From contig NZ_AP024237.1 in NCBI RefSeq assembly GCF_016592155.1, forward strand, positions 3,410,001 through 3,474,000: a stretch of DNA of 64,000 nt. Direction: 5' to 3'. Positions 28,434 through 37,696 of this stretch are shown in pieces. The position numbers were made by a program, and so were the translations under genes. Within the stretch, counting starts at the first letter, position 1; each line of letters begins with the position of its first letter. Source of the DNA: Mycobacterium heckeshornense. GTDB taxonomy: Bacteria; Actinomycetota; Actinomycetes; Mycobacteriales; Mycobacteriaceae. The notes under the pieces were generated by a model, which was not told the DNA's origin, did not search any database, and was given only the letters and a program-made list of their open reading frames with translations.

Positions 28434-30117
28434 CCTGAATCCGTGGAAGGTCGGTCTTTGGTGATCGGCGTGTGAACAGTGAAAACGCCTTCCGAGCTGG
28501 GACAATAACGATTGTCGAAGTCGAAACAGTCCCTGCTCGGGAAGGCATTTCCAGTGCAATCAGCATACACGTTTAGCACCGAGTCCGCCGTGTTCGACGA
28601 GCAGAATTTGGTGTCGGCGGCGGGTTTGGTGCCGGTGCTGGAATTGGCTGAGCAGAGCGGTCTTTCGCGGTTGATCGGCGAGCACATCGATCTGCCCAGC
28701 ACCCGGGTGGCCTCGGGCGCGGTCAATGCGGCCGGCAAGCTGACCACGATCATCGCGGGCATGATGTGCGGGGCGGACAGCATCGACGATGTGAATGTGC
28801 TGCGCGCCGGCGGCACGCCGCGGGTCTTCGATGAGGTGTATGCGCCCTCGACGCTGGGGATCTTCCTGCGCGAGTTCAGCTTCGGGCATTCCAACCAGCT
28901 CGCCGCGGTGGCCCGCGAGCATCTGGTGGCACTCGCGGCGCACACCCCGCTTTTGCCCGGCATCGAGCAGCGCGCGTTTTTAGACATCGACTCGCTGCTG
29001 CGCCCGGTCTACGGACACCACAAGCAGGGCGCCTCGTTCGGGCACGCCAAGATCGCCAGCCGCGCGCTGCTGCGATTGGGCCTTTCACCGCAGATCACCA
29101 CGCTGTCGACCGCGCAGGCGCCGCCGGTGATTGCCGAGGCGCGGCTACGCAGCGGGCGGGCCGGCTCCGGGCGTGCGGCGGCCCGCCAAGTCAAGCAGGC
29201 CATCACCACCGCCCGCCGGTGCGGCGCGGGCACCATCATGCTGCGCGGCGACTCGGCGTTCGGCACCAAGAAGGTGATGGCCACCTGCGTTGCCGAAGGT
29301 ATCGAATTCTCCGTGTCGGTGGCCCGAAACAAGCGCATCAGCACCGCCATCGCCGGCATCGGCGAGCACGCCTACACCCCGGTGCACTACCCGGGCGCGG
29401 TGGCTGACCCCGACACCGGCGCGCTGATCTCTGATGCCCAGGTCGCCGAAACGCCCTACACGCTGCGCCTGGGCGGCGGGCGCACGCTCACCGTCCGGCT
29501 GATCGTGCGCCGTGTCAAAGATGCCCGCTACCCCGACGCGCTGTTTGCGGTGTGGCGCTATCACCCATTTGTGACCAACTCCGATTTGCCCACCGCCCAG
29601 GCCGACATCACCCACCGCCGCCATGCCATCATCGAGACCACCTTCGCCGACCTCATCGACGGCCCATTGGCTCATATCCCCTCTGGGCTGTTTGCAGCCA
29701 ATTGCGCCTGGCTGGCCTGCACGGTGATCGCGCACAACCTGCTACGCGCCACCGGCACCCTCGCCAGCGGTGAGCACGTCGTCGCGCGCGGTGCGACCCT
29801 GCGCCGCGACCTGGTCAACATCCCAGCCCGCTTCGCCGCGCCCGCCCGTAAGCCGATGTTGCACCTGCCCGCGCACTGGCCATGGCAGATCGGGTGGAAA
29901 ACCCTGTGGAACAACATCATCGGTCACAGTCCGGCGATCCCACGAGCAGGGTGAACGCCACCTCCCGTGCCCAACTGCCATCCCAGGCCCGACCCCGAAG
30001 ACACAGGAAAGCTGGTGCAGGCCAGCGGCTCAATTATGCCCACCCCATTCCCAACCGCCCCAATCGTGCAGAAACCAGCCCCGCGACGACACCAAATCAC
30101 TCATCCACGGATTCAGG
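28434..30117 (+). mobile_element. IS1380-family element, copy A (1684 bp)
   Basis: The inverted ends CCTGAATCCGTGGA (28434-28447, and inverted at 30104-30117) are perfect over 14 bp. Flanking 5-bp duplications CTAAG lie at 28429-28433 and 30118-30122. The same 1684 bp occurs at 52678-54361. Assigned to IS1380 by its transposase and ends. It is inserted into the signal-peptide codons of a cutinase gene. Confidence 0.93.
28554..29954 (+). CDS. IS1380-family DDE transposase (copy A)
   Basis: A 466-residue transposase: first Asp region FLDIDSLLRPVYGHHK, second MLRGDSAFGTKK, and the Glu in RRHAIIETTFADL, with the family insertion between them. I prefer GTG 28554 (VQSAYTFSTES), which has GGGAAGG 8 nt upstream and the common family N-terminus, over the TTG at 28512. 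Intact and identical to copy B in translation. Confidence 0.92.
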   Translation: MQSAYTFSTESAVFDEQNLVSAAGLVPVLELAEQSGLSRLIGEHIDLPSTRVASGAVNAAGKLTTIIAGMMCGADSIDDVNVLRAGGTPRVFDEVYAPSTLGIFLREFSFGHSNQLAAVAREHLVALAAHTPLLPGIEQRAFLDIDSLLRPVYGHHKQGASFGHAKIASRALLRLGLSPQITTLSTAQAPPVIAEARLRSGRAGSGRAAARQVKQAITTARRCGAGTIMLRGDSAFGTKKVMATCVAEGIEFSVSVARNKRISTAIAGIGEHAYTPVHYPGAVADPDTGALISDAQVAETPYTLRLGGGRTLTVRLIVRRVKDARYPDALFAVWRYHPFVTNSDLPTAQADITHRRHAIIETTFADLIDGPLAHIPSGLFAANCAWLACTVIAHNLLRATGTLASGEHVVARGATLRRDLVNIPARFAAPARKPMLHLPAHWPWQIGWKTLWNNIIGHSPAIPRAG

Positions 30118-30182
30118 CTAAGGCCCGCCGCGGCGGCTGCCAGCGCGTAACCCGGGAAACGAAGCGGGGGACGTACATTCAT

Positions 30183-30725
30183 GCCGCAGAGGTGCCCGGG
30201 CGAGTGCCGGGTTAAACGCGAATTTTCACCGAGATCGAAGCGGGCCGCGCAGGTTACCTCCCCTCGGCAAGCCGCGGTTTGGCGGACGAGTCGACGGGCG
30301 CACACATTGGCAGTTCGCCTCCGGTGGGCCCGCCGGCTCGTCACGGAAACGCTGCGAATGTGCGTCGATCTCATCACAGTTGCCCGAATCGTTTTCAGGG
30401 TACCTTTCATATTCATCTCGCGTGTTTGCTGTCATCGGGAAGGCGGTGCCGCTCTCTTCGCCGACTTCTGCTGTCAAACTGAGGTAGATGAATGGGTTTC
30501 GCAGTACGTCTGCTTCGTTTGCAGTTTGCTCCACCTGATTTGATAATTCCCTTGATCCGCGGGTTATCCGACCGGCTGAGCGTTTTGTTGTGTCTCGTTT
30601 CGGGTAGAGACTTGATCACAGACGTGCTGCGCCGGGCCACGCGCGCGCAGGCTGACCATCCCGGGCGTCGGGCGAGCCCAGCACTAGCGCACGACACGCG
30701 TTCGGCTGGTGGGGAGGTGGCCAGC
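30183..30725. other. Intergenic stretch, no supported gene
   Basis: Should contain the promoter of the disrupted cutinase gene (minus strand) and of the small gene at 30726 (plus strand). Frames present on both strands have no ribosome-binding site and no recognisable sequence. Confidence 0.5.
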
Positions 30726-31004
30726 ATGGGAACTGCCGTCGATCACAGCGTCATGTCAACTGAGCCGCGGACTCTGCCGGAGCTTCTCCGGTTGCTCGGT
30801 GTAAACGATGAACCGGTGGCCAAACAGTGGGAGCCGATCACCACGTGGCTTGCCGAGAACCAGGCCAGTCCGCAGTTGTGGATGAGCCTGCTGGCCAACG
30901 GTTACGGTCTATTGCTTGAGCAGATGATTCCGACTTTCCATCGTCCAATTCCGCACCGGCGCATCACAACGGCCTCTGGCACGAAGGAGACGTTGCTCAT
31001 CTGA
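30726..31004 (+). CDS. Hypothetical protein
   Basis: A 92-residue frame from ATG 30726 with GGGGAGG about 9 nt upstream. The middle (LPELLRLLGVNDEPVAKQWE and WLAENQASPQLWMSLLAN) is amphipathic and looks like real coding sequence; the last 20 residues are of lower quality. I do not recognise a family. It borders a decay zone, so the 3' end may be altered. Confidence 0.45.
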   Translation: MGTAVDHSVMSTEPRTLPELLRLLGVNDEPVAKQWEPITTWLAENQASPQLWMSLLANGYGLLLEQMIPTFHRPIPHRRITTASGTKETLLI

Positions 31005-31066
31005 AGTTCGTCGGGGCCGGACCGTCCCGCAAGTCGACATCCGACTTTGCATGCGCCGGCATGCTT

Positions 31067-31350
31067 CTAGATTTCTAACGGATGACTCCAGCGCAACCGG
31101 GCGAAGCGCGAAGCCGCGGTCCGCGCTAAGCCAAGTCGCATTGTTCTCAACGGCATAGGCGGCCGGATATGCGTCGGCGACGTCGTTGCCGCGCGGTGGT
31201 GTCAATCGCGAGCTGTCGACATAGCGCTCAATGCCGCCCGCCCGGCCTGAGCAGCTTGGCCGCGGGAGCGGCAAGCAAGGCATCGATCGCTTCCCACGCT
31301 TCAGCGACACCGGCTCGTGCGACGAAGATTCGACGACAAAGCACGACGGC
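31067..31350 (-). pseudogene. vapC (PIN-domain toxin) pseudogene with frameshifts
   Basis: Three pieces in different frames line up as one VapC C-terminal half: IFVARAGVAEAWEAIDALLA, then RGNDVADAYPAAYAVENNAT with WLSADRGFA, then RFARLRWSHPL. NDVADAYxAAxAVE and SADRGFARF are typical of the last acidic cluster of PIN toxins. At least two frameshifts separate them and the N-terminal catalytic Asp region is missing. No VapB frame is seen. Confidence 0.7.
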
Positions 31351-31450
31351 GCCAGATCAGCGCTGACGGTAGCCGCGGTGCTCGGCCCGCCGGTCGGGCT
31401 ATGTCCTGCCTCGGGTTGATCCGGTCGACGGACCGGCGTGGGCGCGCCAC

Positions 31451-31864
31451 TTAGCGCGCACGGGCGCGACGGTTGGCCTTCTTGATCGCGTCGACGAGTT
31501 CGGACTTGCTCATCGATGACCGCCCGCGCACATCCAGTCGGCGCGCCACGTCGAGCAGATGCTTTTTGCTGGCGTTAGCGTCAACGCCTTCCGCCGACGG
31601 GGCCGTGTTCCGCGGGCCGCCGCGTTCGGCGGCCTTGTCAAAGGGGCCCTTCCGCGCCTTGGGCTCCCAGTGATCGCCGACTTTTTCGAACTCGTGCTTG
31701 AGTGCGGCATAGCCCACCCGGTGGGCCCGCTGCTCGCTGCCGTACTGTTTGGCGGCGGCGTCGTGCGCTTTTGCGAATGTCCGTTGCGCCTTGGCGCCGG
31801 AGCGCTGCAAGGTAGCGGGCAGCTCGCTCTTTTTGACCCCGCCGCCTTTGGTGGTCTTGGGCAT
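31451..31864 (-). CDS. ChaB-like protein with C-terminal Rho N-terminal-like domain
   Basis: A 137-residue basic protein. Residues 10-65 match the ChaB domain (ELPATLQRSGAKAQRTFAKA, AHRVGYAALKHEFEKVGDHW). The C-terminal 35 residues (KKHLLDVARRLDVRGRSSMS KSELVDAIKKA) resemble the Rho N-terminal/SAP-like helix-extended-helix, a nucleic-acid-binding unit. ChaB is named a cation-transport regulator in E. coli, but the mycobacterial role is unknown. ATG 31864. Confidence 0.8.
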   Translation of the reverse strand: MPKTTKGGGVKKSELPATLQRSGAKAQRTFAKAHDAAAKQYGSEQRAHRVGYAALKHEFEKVGDHWEPKARKGPFDKAAERGGPRNTAPSAEGVDANASKKHLLDVARRLDVRGRSSMSKSELVDAIKKANRRARAR

Positions 31865-31891
31865 GAAACCTCCGATCGTTGTGTGGTTACC

Positions 31892-32429
31892 TCATCCCGC
31901 CGCAGACTGCTGCGCCCTGGCGCAGGCCAGTTGGAGAAAATCGGCGCCGGCCAAAGCGGTAAAGCTGCGCGCAACCAACCGGGTCAGCCGCGGGGCAAAA
32001 ATCAGGCCGGTGACCAATGCGCTGGCCACCCACATGTCTAGGCAGAACGGGCAGGTCATCAGCTCGCCCAGGCTGTGGCGCAGCCGGCTGCCGTGACAGG
32101 TTTCTTCTAGCACCTCGGCGGGACCGGCAGTGCCCGCGTAGCGGAGCAAACGGCGCCCGTAACGGGCTGGTCACCGCGTCCTTGGCCATCGTCCGCGAGA
32201 GTTTGTGAGTACCAAACGTGACCGTGATCAGGTCTTGACCATGCCACCGGTCGGGCAGCCTGCGACCGGTCGCGGCGGCGACGATCGCCGTCACGGCCGC
32301 CAGCATGGCGTCGAGGCCCAGGACTGCCAGGTATCCGCTCAACGGCTGCGGGTTGTTCCCGCGATAGGCGTCGGCTTCCTGCCGCGCACGCTCGGCCGCC
32401 GCCGCGGTGGCTTGGCGTAACTCACTCAC
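31892..32429 (-). pseudogene. DUF1360 membrane protein gene with a single-base frameshift
   Basis: The first part, from GTG 32429 (AGGAG 5 nt upstream), encodes GYLAVLGLDAMLAAVTAIVA and TVTFGTHKLSRTMAKDAVTS; after about 32150 the homologous continuation LRYAGTAGPAEVLEE, ELMTCPFCLDMWVASAL is in another frame. TCPFCLDMW and THKLSR are DUF1360 hallmarks. One extra base in the stretch encoding APF explains the shift. It is either a real inactivation or a sequencing error; neighbouring genes are also decayed, which favours the former. Confidence 0.75.
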
Positions 32430-32578
32430 CGGCACTCCTTCGTCGGCGCCCGCTCCCGCACGCCGGTTACCCGAAGTCGACCCCCGGCAATCCAGCGCCG
32501 GCTGCCGCCCGGCCCGGGGCGGCTGATTTCGGGGACGTCGCCGGGGTATCCAATGAGCCGGCGCAACGAGAGGACAGG

Positions 32579-32713
32579 TTGTCGTGGCCGCATCCACCGC
32601 CGACGGGCACGAGTGTGCTGTTCGACCTCGACGGCACGTTGGTCGATTCCAACGTTCACCTTGCGGTAGACCCCGCCGGATGCGTGCGGCGACGAAGCCC
32701 AGCAAGCGCCTAA
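32579..32713 (+). pseudogene. HAD-family hydrolase remnant
   Basis: A 44-codon frame contains SVLFDLDGTLVDSNVHLAV, the first motif of haloacid-dehalogenase-type phosphatases with the nucleophile Asp, then loses similarity and stops. Full HAD proteins are 200 residues or more. The following 150 bp to 32860 contain no continuing frame. Confidence 0.65.
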
Positions 32714-32860
32714 CCGCTATTTCGGCGACGTCGAGCCGGTTCAGCGCACCTCGCCGGTACCCGCGACTTGCTCGAGGCCATCGCTTCGCGGTGACGGCTG
32801 CCTGAATGGTCAGGTGGGCGGCTCCCCGCAGTGGTACCACTTGGAGGTTCGGCCGGTGGA

Positions 32861-34294
32861 CTAGCGGTGTTTTCCACGGGGCTTGTCGGCCGCGGCCTGA
32901 ATGCGGCGCCATGGCTGCGCCTCTTCGAGTTCGTAAGCCAGTGCCAAGAGCCTCGCTTCGCACCCGATGTCGGCCGAGATCATCATGCCCACCGGCATGC
33001 CGGTCGCGGACTCGGCCAGCGGTAGCGAGATCGCCGGCTCGCCCGTGACATTGTGCAGCGGCGTGAACGCGACCCAGTCGCGCATCCGGCCCATGATCTG
33101 CTCGTAGTCCCCGGTTGGGTCAAGGTGGCCGATTCGCGGCGTCTCCTCGGCCAGCGTTGGCGTCAGCACTGCGTCATAGGTTTCGGCGAAGCGGGCAGTG
33201 TGCCGCCGCACGCCCCGCAGCCGCAGTACTGCCAACGGGAGCCGATGCAGGTTGCGCCGCGCGTGGCGGGCCAGACCCAGCGTCAGGTTGTCCAACCGGG
33301 CGGGATCGAACGTGTCGCCGAACCGGCGCCGGCTGATGTACAGCTGCCCAAGCGCCAGCAGCGCCCAATACAGCACGAAGTCGTCGGCGAAAGTCGAAGG
33401 CACTGGCGGGTTTTCGACATGCTCCACGCGGTGACCCAGTTCCTCGAGCAGTCGCGCCGACTTCAGGGTCAGCTCGCGGATCTCGGGGCTGCATTCACGA
33501 TCCACCGAACGCGTCAGCACGGCGATCTTCAGCCGCTGCCTGCCGGGATGGGTGACGTCGCCGATCGGCGGCAGGTTGGGCTGACGCCACATGCGCTCGG
33601 CTTCCCGGTGAAAAGCCGCGGTGTCGCGCACCGATCGGGTCAGCACACCGTTGGCGACCAGGCGTATCGGCATGCGGCGCAGGTCCTTGTCCACCGGAAG
33701 CCGGCCGCGTGACGGCTTGAGGCCCACCAGCCCGTTGCAGGCGGCGGGGATCCGGATCGAGCCGCCGCCGTCGTTGGCGTGGGCGATCGGCACCGCGCCA
33801 GCGGCGACGAACGCGGCCGAACCCGACGACGAGGCACCCGCGGTGTAGTCGGTGTTCCACGGGTTGCGGACCGGTCCGAGCCGAGGGTGCTCGGCGGATG
33901 CGCTGAAGCCGTACTCGGACATCTGCGTTTTTCCCAGCGCGACGAGGCCGGTCCCCAAATACAGCCGGGTGAACTCGCCGTCCCTGGCAGCCCGGCGCGG
34001 CACCCACGCGTCGGTGCCCTCCATCGTCGGCAACCCGGCGACGTCGACGTTGTCTTTGACGAAGGTCGGCACCCCGCTGAAGAAACCGGCCCGCGGGGCT
34101 GCCGCGACGGCTCGCGCCTGGTCGAACGCTTGGTAAGCCAGGCCGTTGAGGGCGGGGTTGACGGCCTCGGTGCGGGCGATCGCCGCCTCGATCACGTCCG
34201 CCCGCGCAAGCTGCCCGGTTCTGATCGCCTCGGCGAGGGCGACCGCGTCGAGATCCCCGAGGGCGTCGTCGCCGAAGGCGTGCACATGTCGCAT
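32861..34294 (-). CDS. amiC: Amidase (amidase-signature family), AmiC
   Basis: A 477-residue serine amidase, orthologous to Rv2888c by position next to tsf. The Ser-cisSer-Lys triad is visible: Lys in TFVKDNVDVAGLP, cis-Ser in AGASSSGSAAFVAAG, nucleophile Ser in NDGGGSIRIPAACNGL. The natural substrate is unknown; members hydrolyse aryl or aliphatic amides. ATG 34294, 10 bp downstream of tsf. Confidence 0.9.
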   Translation of the reverse strand: MRHVHAFGDDALGDLDAVALAEAIRTGQLARADVIEAAIARTEAVNPALNGLAYQAFDQARAVAAAPRAGFFSGVPTFVKDNVDVAGLPTMEGTDAWVPRRAARDGEFTRLYLGTGLVALGKTQMSEYGFSASAEHPRLGPVRNPWNTDYTAGASSSGSAAFVAAGAVPIAHANDGGGSIRIPAACNGLVGLKPSRGRLPVDKDLRRMPIRLVANGVLTRSVRDTAAFHREAERMWRQPNLPPIGDVTHPGRQRLKIAVLTRSVDRECSPEIRELTLKSARLLEELGHRVEHVENPPVPSTFADDFVLYWALLALGQLYISRRRFGDTFDPARLDNLTLGLARHARRNLHRLPLAVLRLRGVRRHTARFAETYDAVLTPTLAEETPRIGHLDPTGDYEQIMGRMRDWVAFTPLHNVTGEPAISLPLAESATGMPVGMMISADIGCEARLLALAYELEEAQPWRRIQAAADKPRGKHR

Positions 34295-34303
34295 ACGCCG
34301 ACG

Positions 34304-35128
34304 CTACTGCTGACCCACCTCGAATCGGACGAAACGTGTCACGGTCACGCCGGCCTCGTCAAGCAGCGCCTTGACGGTCTTTTTGCTGTCCGACACCGAC
34401 ACCTGGTCAAGCAGCACGGCATCCCTGAAGAAGCCGCCCAGCCGGCCCTCGACGATCTTGGGCAGCGCCTGCTCGGGTTTGCCTTCGGCCTTGGCGGTCT
34501 CCTCGGCGATGCGGCGCTCGCTGGCCACCACGTCGTCGGGCACGTCGTCGCGGCTGAGGTAACGGGCCCGCAGCGCGGCGATCTGCAAGGCCACCGTGTG
34601 CGCAGCCTCCTTGGCCTGGTCTCCCGTGCCGGTGTATTCGACCAGGACCCCCACCGCGGGCGGCAGGTCGGCGGCCCGCTTGTGCAGATAGGTCTCGACG
34701 GTGCCGTCGAAGTAGGCGACCCGGCGCAGCTCGAGCTTTTCACCGATCTTGGCCGACAGGTCCGCGATGGCCTGCTCGACGGTCTTCCCGCCGATTTTGG
34801 CCGCCTTGAGCGTGTCAACGTCGGTTGTCTTGGACGCCGCCGCGGCCGCCACGATCTGATCGGCCAGCGCACCGAATTCGGCGTTTTTGGCGACGAAATC
34901 GGTTTCGCAGTTGAGCTCGATCAGTGCGCCGTCCGTGGCGGCGACGAGACCTTCGGCGGTGGCCCGCTGCGCGCGTTTGCCGACATCCTTGGCACCCTTG
35001 ATGCGCAGCGCCTCGACGGCCTTGTCGAAGTCACCGTTGGCGTCGGCCAGCGCGTTCTTGCAGTCGAGCATGCCTGCGCCGGTCAGCTCCCGAAGCCGCT
35101 TGACGTCGGCAGCGGTGTAGTTCGCCAA
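34304..35128 (-). CDS. tsf: Elongation factor Ts
   Basis: A 274-residue EF-Ts, the GDP exchange factor of EF-Tu. The UBA-like N-terminus [20 protein letters not shown] and the core [13 protein letters not shown] are diagnostic. It follows rpsB by 13 bp, the conserved rpsB-tsf pair. Confidence 0.97.
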   Translation of the reverse strand: MANYTAADVKRLRELTGAGMLDCKNALADANGDFDKAVEALRIKGAKDVGKRAQRATAEGLVAATDGALIELNCETDFVAKNAEFGALADQIVAAAAASKTTDVDTLKAAKIGGKTVEQAIADLSAKIGEKLELRRVAYFDGTVETYLHKRAADLPPAVGVLVEYTGTGDQAKEAAHTVALQIAALRARYLSRDDVPDDVVASERRIAEETAKAEGKPEQALPKIVEGRLGGFFRDAVLLDQVSVSDSKKTVKALLDEAGVTVTRFVRFEVGQQ

Positions 35129-35141
35129 TGCTCAGCCTTTC

Positions 35142-35975
35142 CTAGGAGGGGTCGGTGGTCTGTTCGGTTGCGGTGTCGGCGGCGATCGGTTCCGGGGCCG
35201 GCGTTGTTGCGGCCAGGAGTTCCTGCTCCCATTCCGGCAGCGGCTCGGCAGCTTCGGCCTCGGGCTTGCCGTCGCCGCGGCCCAGGCCGGCACGGGCCTG
35301 CAGGCCTTCGGCCACCGCGGAGGCAATCACCCTGGTCAGCAGCGCGGCCGAGCGGATCGCGTCGTCGTTGCCGGGGATCGGGTAGTCGACCAGGTCGGGA
35401 TCGCAATTGGTGTCGAGGATCGCGATCACCGGGATGCCCAGCTTGCGGGCCTCGCCGACGGCGATGTGCTCCTTGTTGGTGTCGACGACCCAGATCGCCG
35501 ACGGCACCTTGTTCATGTCGCGGATACCGCCCAGGCTGCGTTCCAGCTTGTTCTTCTCCCGGACCAGGCCCAGCACCTCCTTCTTGGTGCGGCCCTCAAA
35601 ACCCCCGGTTTGTTCCATCGCCTCGAGCTCTTTGAGGCGCTGCAACCGCTTGTGCACGGTGGCGAAGTTGGTGAGCATGCCGCCCAGCCAGCGCTGGTTG
35701 ACATATGGCATGCCGACCCGGGTGGCTTCGGCGGCGATCGATTCCTGTGCCTGCTTTTTGGTGCCGACGAACAGGATGGTCCCGCCGTGCGCCACCGTCT
35801 CTTTGACGAACTCGTACGCCTTGTCGATGTAGGTCAGCGTCTGCTGCAGGTCGATGATGTAGATGCCGTTGCGGTCGGTGAAGATGAACCGCTTCATCTT
35901 GGGGTTCCAGCGACGGGTCTGATGCCCGAAGTGGGTGCCGCTGTCGAGCAGCTGCTTCATGGTTACAACAGCCAT
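35142..35975 (-). CDS. rpsB: 30S ribosomal protein S2
   Basis: A 277-residue S2. [19 protein letters not shown] at the N-terminus and [12 protein letters not shown] in the middle are diagnostic. The C-terminal 45 residues are an acidic Ala/Pro/Thr-rich extension usual in mycobacteria. ATG 35975. Confidence 0.97.
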   Translation of the reverse strand: MAVVTMKQLLDSGTHFGHQTRRWNPKMKRFIFTDRNGIYIIDLQQTLTYIDKAYEFVKETVAHGGTILFVGTKKQAQESIAAEATRVGMPYVNQRWLGGMLTNFATVHKRLQRLKELEAMEQTGGFEGRTKKEVLGLVREKNKLERSLGGIRDMNKVPSAIWVVDTNKEHIAVGEARKLGIPVIAILDTNCDPDLVDYPIPGNDDAIRSAALLTRVIASAVAEGLQARAGLGRGDGKPEAEAAEPLPEWEQELLAATTPAPEPIAADTATEQTTDPS

Positions 35976-36163
35976 GGCCGGCCAATGTCCTTATGTGTCG
36001 GTTGTCGCCCGGCGTCGGGTGAAGCCGGGCCCTGGCGTCTGCACGATGCCGCACCCACCTGACTTTTGGCGGGACCGCGCGGCATCCGGTTGGCGGCAGA
36101 CACGCGAAGTCAGCCCGCTGCTGCGGGCTGCGCCGACGAGTTTACACGCCGGTACCTGGTGGT

Positions 36164-36700
36164 TTGTCCACAGCCTGCCTGGCGCGCGGGTTCGCACCGA
36201 GGTGCACTGGGCGCGTGCGATGCGTTGCGATGCTGGCGGTGGCGTTACTGTGCGCAGCCCGGGCCGTTGCCGACGACACCCGGCTGGACTGGCCACTGCG
36301 GCCGCCGCCGGCCGTCGTGCGCGTGTTCGATGCGCCGTCGCCCAACTGGCATCCGGGGCATCGCGGGGTCGACCTGGCCGGTGTGCCGGGCCAGCCCGTC
36401 TATGCGGTCGGCGCGGCGACCGTGGTGTTCGCCGGTCTGTTGGCGGGACGACCGGTAGTGTCGCTGGCCCACCCGGGTGGTTTGCACACCAGCTACGAGC
36501 CGGTGCAGGCCATTGTGCGCGTCGGCCAACCGGTGGCCGCGGCGACCGTGATCGGCCGGCTGGCGGCGGGCCACCCCGGCTGCGGCGCGGCGGCGTGTCT
36601 GCACTGGGGTGCGATGTGGGGGCCGGCGGCCCGCGCCGACTATGTCGACCCGCTGGGGTTGCTGGCCTCGACGCCGATCCGGCTCAAGCCGCTGCGCTAG
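36164..36700 (+). CDS. Secreted M23-type peptidase-like protein (Rv2891 ortholog)
   Basis: About 178 residues with an N-terminal signal sequence (CVAMLAVALLCAARAVA). The LytM/M23 core has HPGHRGVDLAG, supplying the first zinc His and Asp. The usual HxH motif reads CLHW, so the first His of that motif is Cys. Activity is therefore uncertain; it may be a non-catalytic peptidoglycan-binding regulator. Divergent from rpsB, as in M. tuberculosis. The start is TTG 36164 by extent, with alternatives downstream. Confidence 0.75.
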   Translation: MSTACLARGFAPRCTGRVRCVAMLAVALLCAARAVADDTRLDWPLRPPPAVVRVFDAPSPNWHPGHRGVDLAGVPGQPVYAVGAATVVFAGLLAGRPVVSLAHPGGLHTSYEPVQAIVRVGQPVAAATVIGRLAAGHPGCGAAACLHWGAMWGPAARADYVDPLGLLASTPIRLKPLR

Positions 36701-36712
36701 CTGCGGCGCCGG

Positions 36713-37627
36713 TCACGCGCGCGGATGGGCTTGATCGTGGACCTTGCGCAGTCGCGCCACCGAGACATGGGTGTAGAGCTGGGTGGTGGCGAGACTGGAA
36801 TGCCCGAGCAATTCCTGCACGACGCGCAGGTCGGCCCCGCCTTCGAGCAGGTGGGTGGCCGCGCTGTGCCGCAGTCCGTGCGGGCCGATGTCAGGCGCGC
36901 CGGTGACCGCGGCGACGCTCTGGTGCACCACCGTGCGAGCCTGGCGCACGTCGAGTCGTCGACCCCGGGCACCGAGCAGCAGCGCGGGCCCGGATTCGGC
37001 GGTGGCCAGGGCTGGGCGTCCGTCGGCCATCCACGCGCGCAGCGCCTCGGCCGCCGGCTCACCGAACGGAACGGTGCGCTGCTTGTCGCCTTTCCCGAGT
37101 ACCCGCACCAACCGGTGCCCGAGGTCGACGTCGTCAATGTCCAGGCCGCACAATTCGCTGACCCGGATACCGGTGGCGTAGAGCAACTCGACGATCAACC
37201 GGTCTCGCAGAGCAAGCGGATCACCTTGCTGCGAAGCAGATTTCGCAGCAGCCATGGCAGCCAGCGCCTGATCTTGGCGCAGCACCGCCGGGAGCGTACG
37301 GCGCGCCTTCGGCACTTGCAGCCGCACAGCCGGATCGCTACCGAGCAGGCCGCACCGCAACGCCCATGCGGTGAACGCCTTGACCGCCGAGGTGCGGCGG
37401 GCCAGCGTGGTGCGGGCCGCACCGGCGGTGGCTTCGGCCGCCAGCCAGGACCGCAGCACCGCCAGGTTCAGCGCCTCCAGGCCCGAGCCGGGGGCCTGCT
37501 CGGCCAAAAACGCGAACAGCGAGCGCAAGTCGCTTAAGTATGCGCGACGGGTGTGGGCCGACCGGCCCCGTTGCAGCGCGAGATACTCGGCGAACTCGTC
37601 GAGGATGGCTTCGATGTCAACCGCCAC
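36713..37627 (-). CDS. xerC: Tyrosine recombinase XerC
   Basis: A 304-residue site-specific recombinase that resolves chromosome dimers at dif with XerD. Catalytic residues are visible: Arg in [11 protein letters not shown], His-Arg in [12 protein letters not shown], His in [10 protein letters not shown] and Tyr in QLYTHVS. The N-terminal SAM-like core-binding domain spans about 1-100. Convergent with the M23 gene; position equals Rv2894c. Confidence 0.96.
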   Translation of the reverse strand: MAVDIEAILDEFAEYLALQRGRSAHTRRAYLSDLRSLFAFLAEQAPGSGLEALNLAVLRSWLAAEATAGAARTTLARRTSAVKAFTAWALRCGLLGSDPAVRLQVPKARRTLPAVLRQDQALAAMAAAKSASQQGDPLALRDRLIVELLYATGIRVSELCGLDIDDVDLGHRLVRVLGKGDKQRTVPFGEPAAEALRAWMADGRPALATAESGPALLLGARGRRLDVRQARTVVHQSVAAVTGAPDIGPHGLRHSAATHLLEGGADLRVVQELLGHSSLATTQLYTHVSVARLRKVHDQAHPRA

Positions 37628-37696
37628 CCCCTTACCGTCGCAGACTTATCCGGGCGACCTGGCCAGGCGCGGCGTGTGTCGCGATCAGAGAACCGG

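Larger units (their letters stand above)
27747..30182 (-). pseudogene. Cutinase-family gene interrupted by IS1380 copy A
   Basis: The 3' part (27747-28433) encodes a complete cutinase domain: Ser in the elbow VLSGYSQGAAV, Asp in CAPEDPVCSDG, His in FAAHDAY, and disulfide Cys residues. The 5' part (30118-30182) encodes MNVRPPLRFPGYALAAAAAG, the start of a signal peptide. Removing the IS plus one copy of CTAAG restores a single frame through the signal peptide (GLSAYALSAVSAPSASAQPC). So the gene was functional until the insertion split the signal peptide. A frame starting inside the IS runs into the cutinase part, but without a proper export signal. Confidence 0.9.

Noticed and set aside
27747..28559. 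Cutinase frame starting inside IS1380 (MHWKCLPEQG) as a genuine gene start
   Set aside because: The first 40 codons are antisense IS sequence; the original start with a proper signal peptide lies beyond the IS at 30182.
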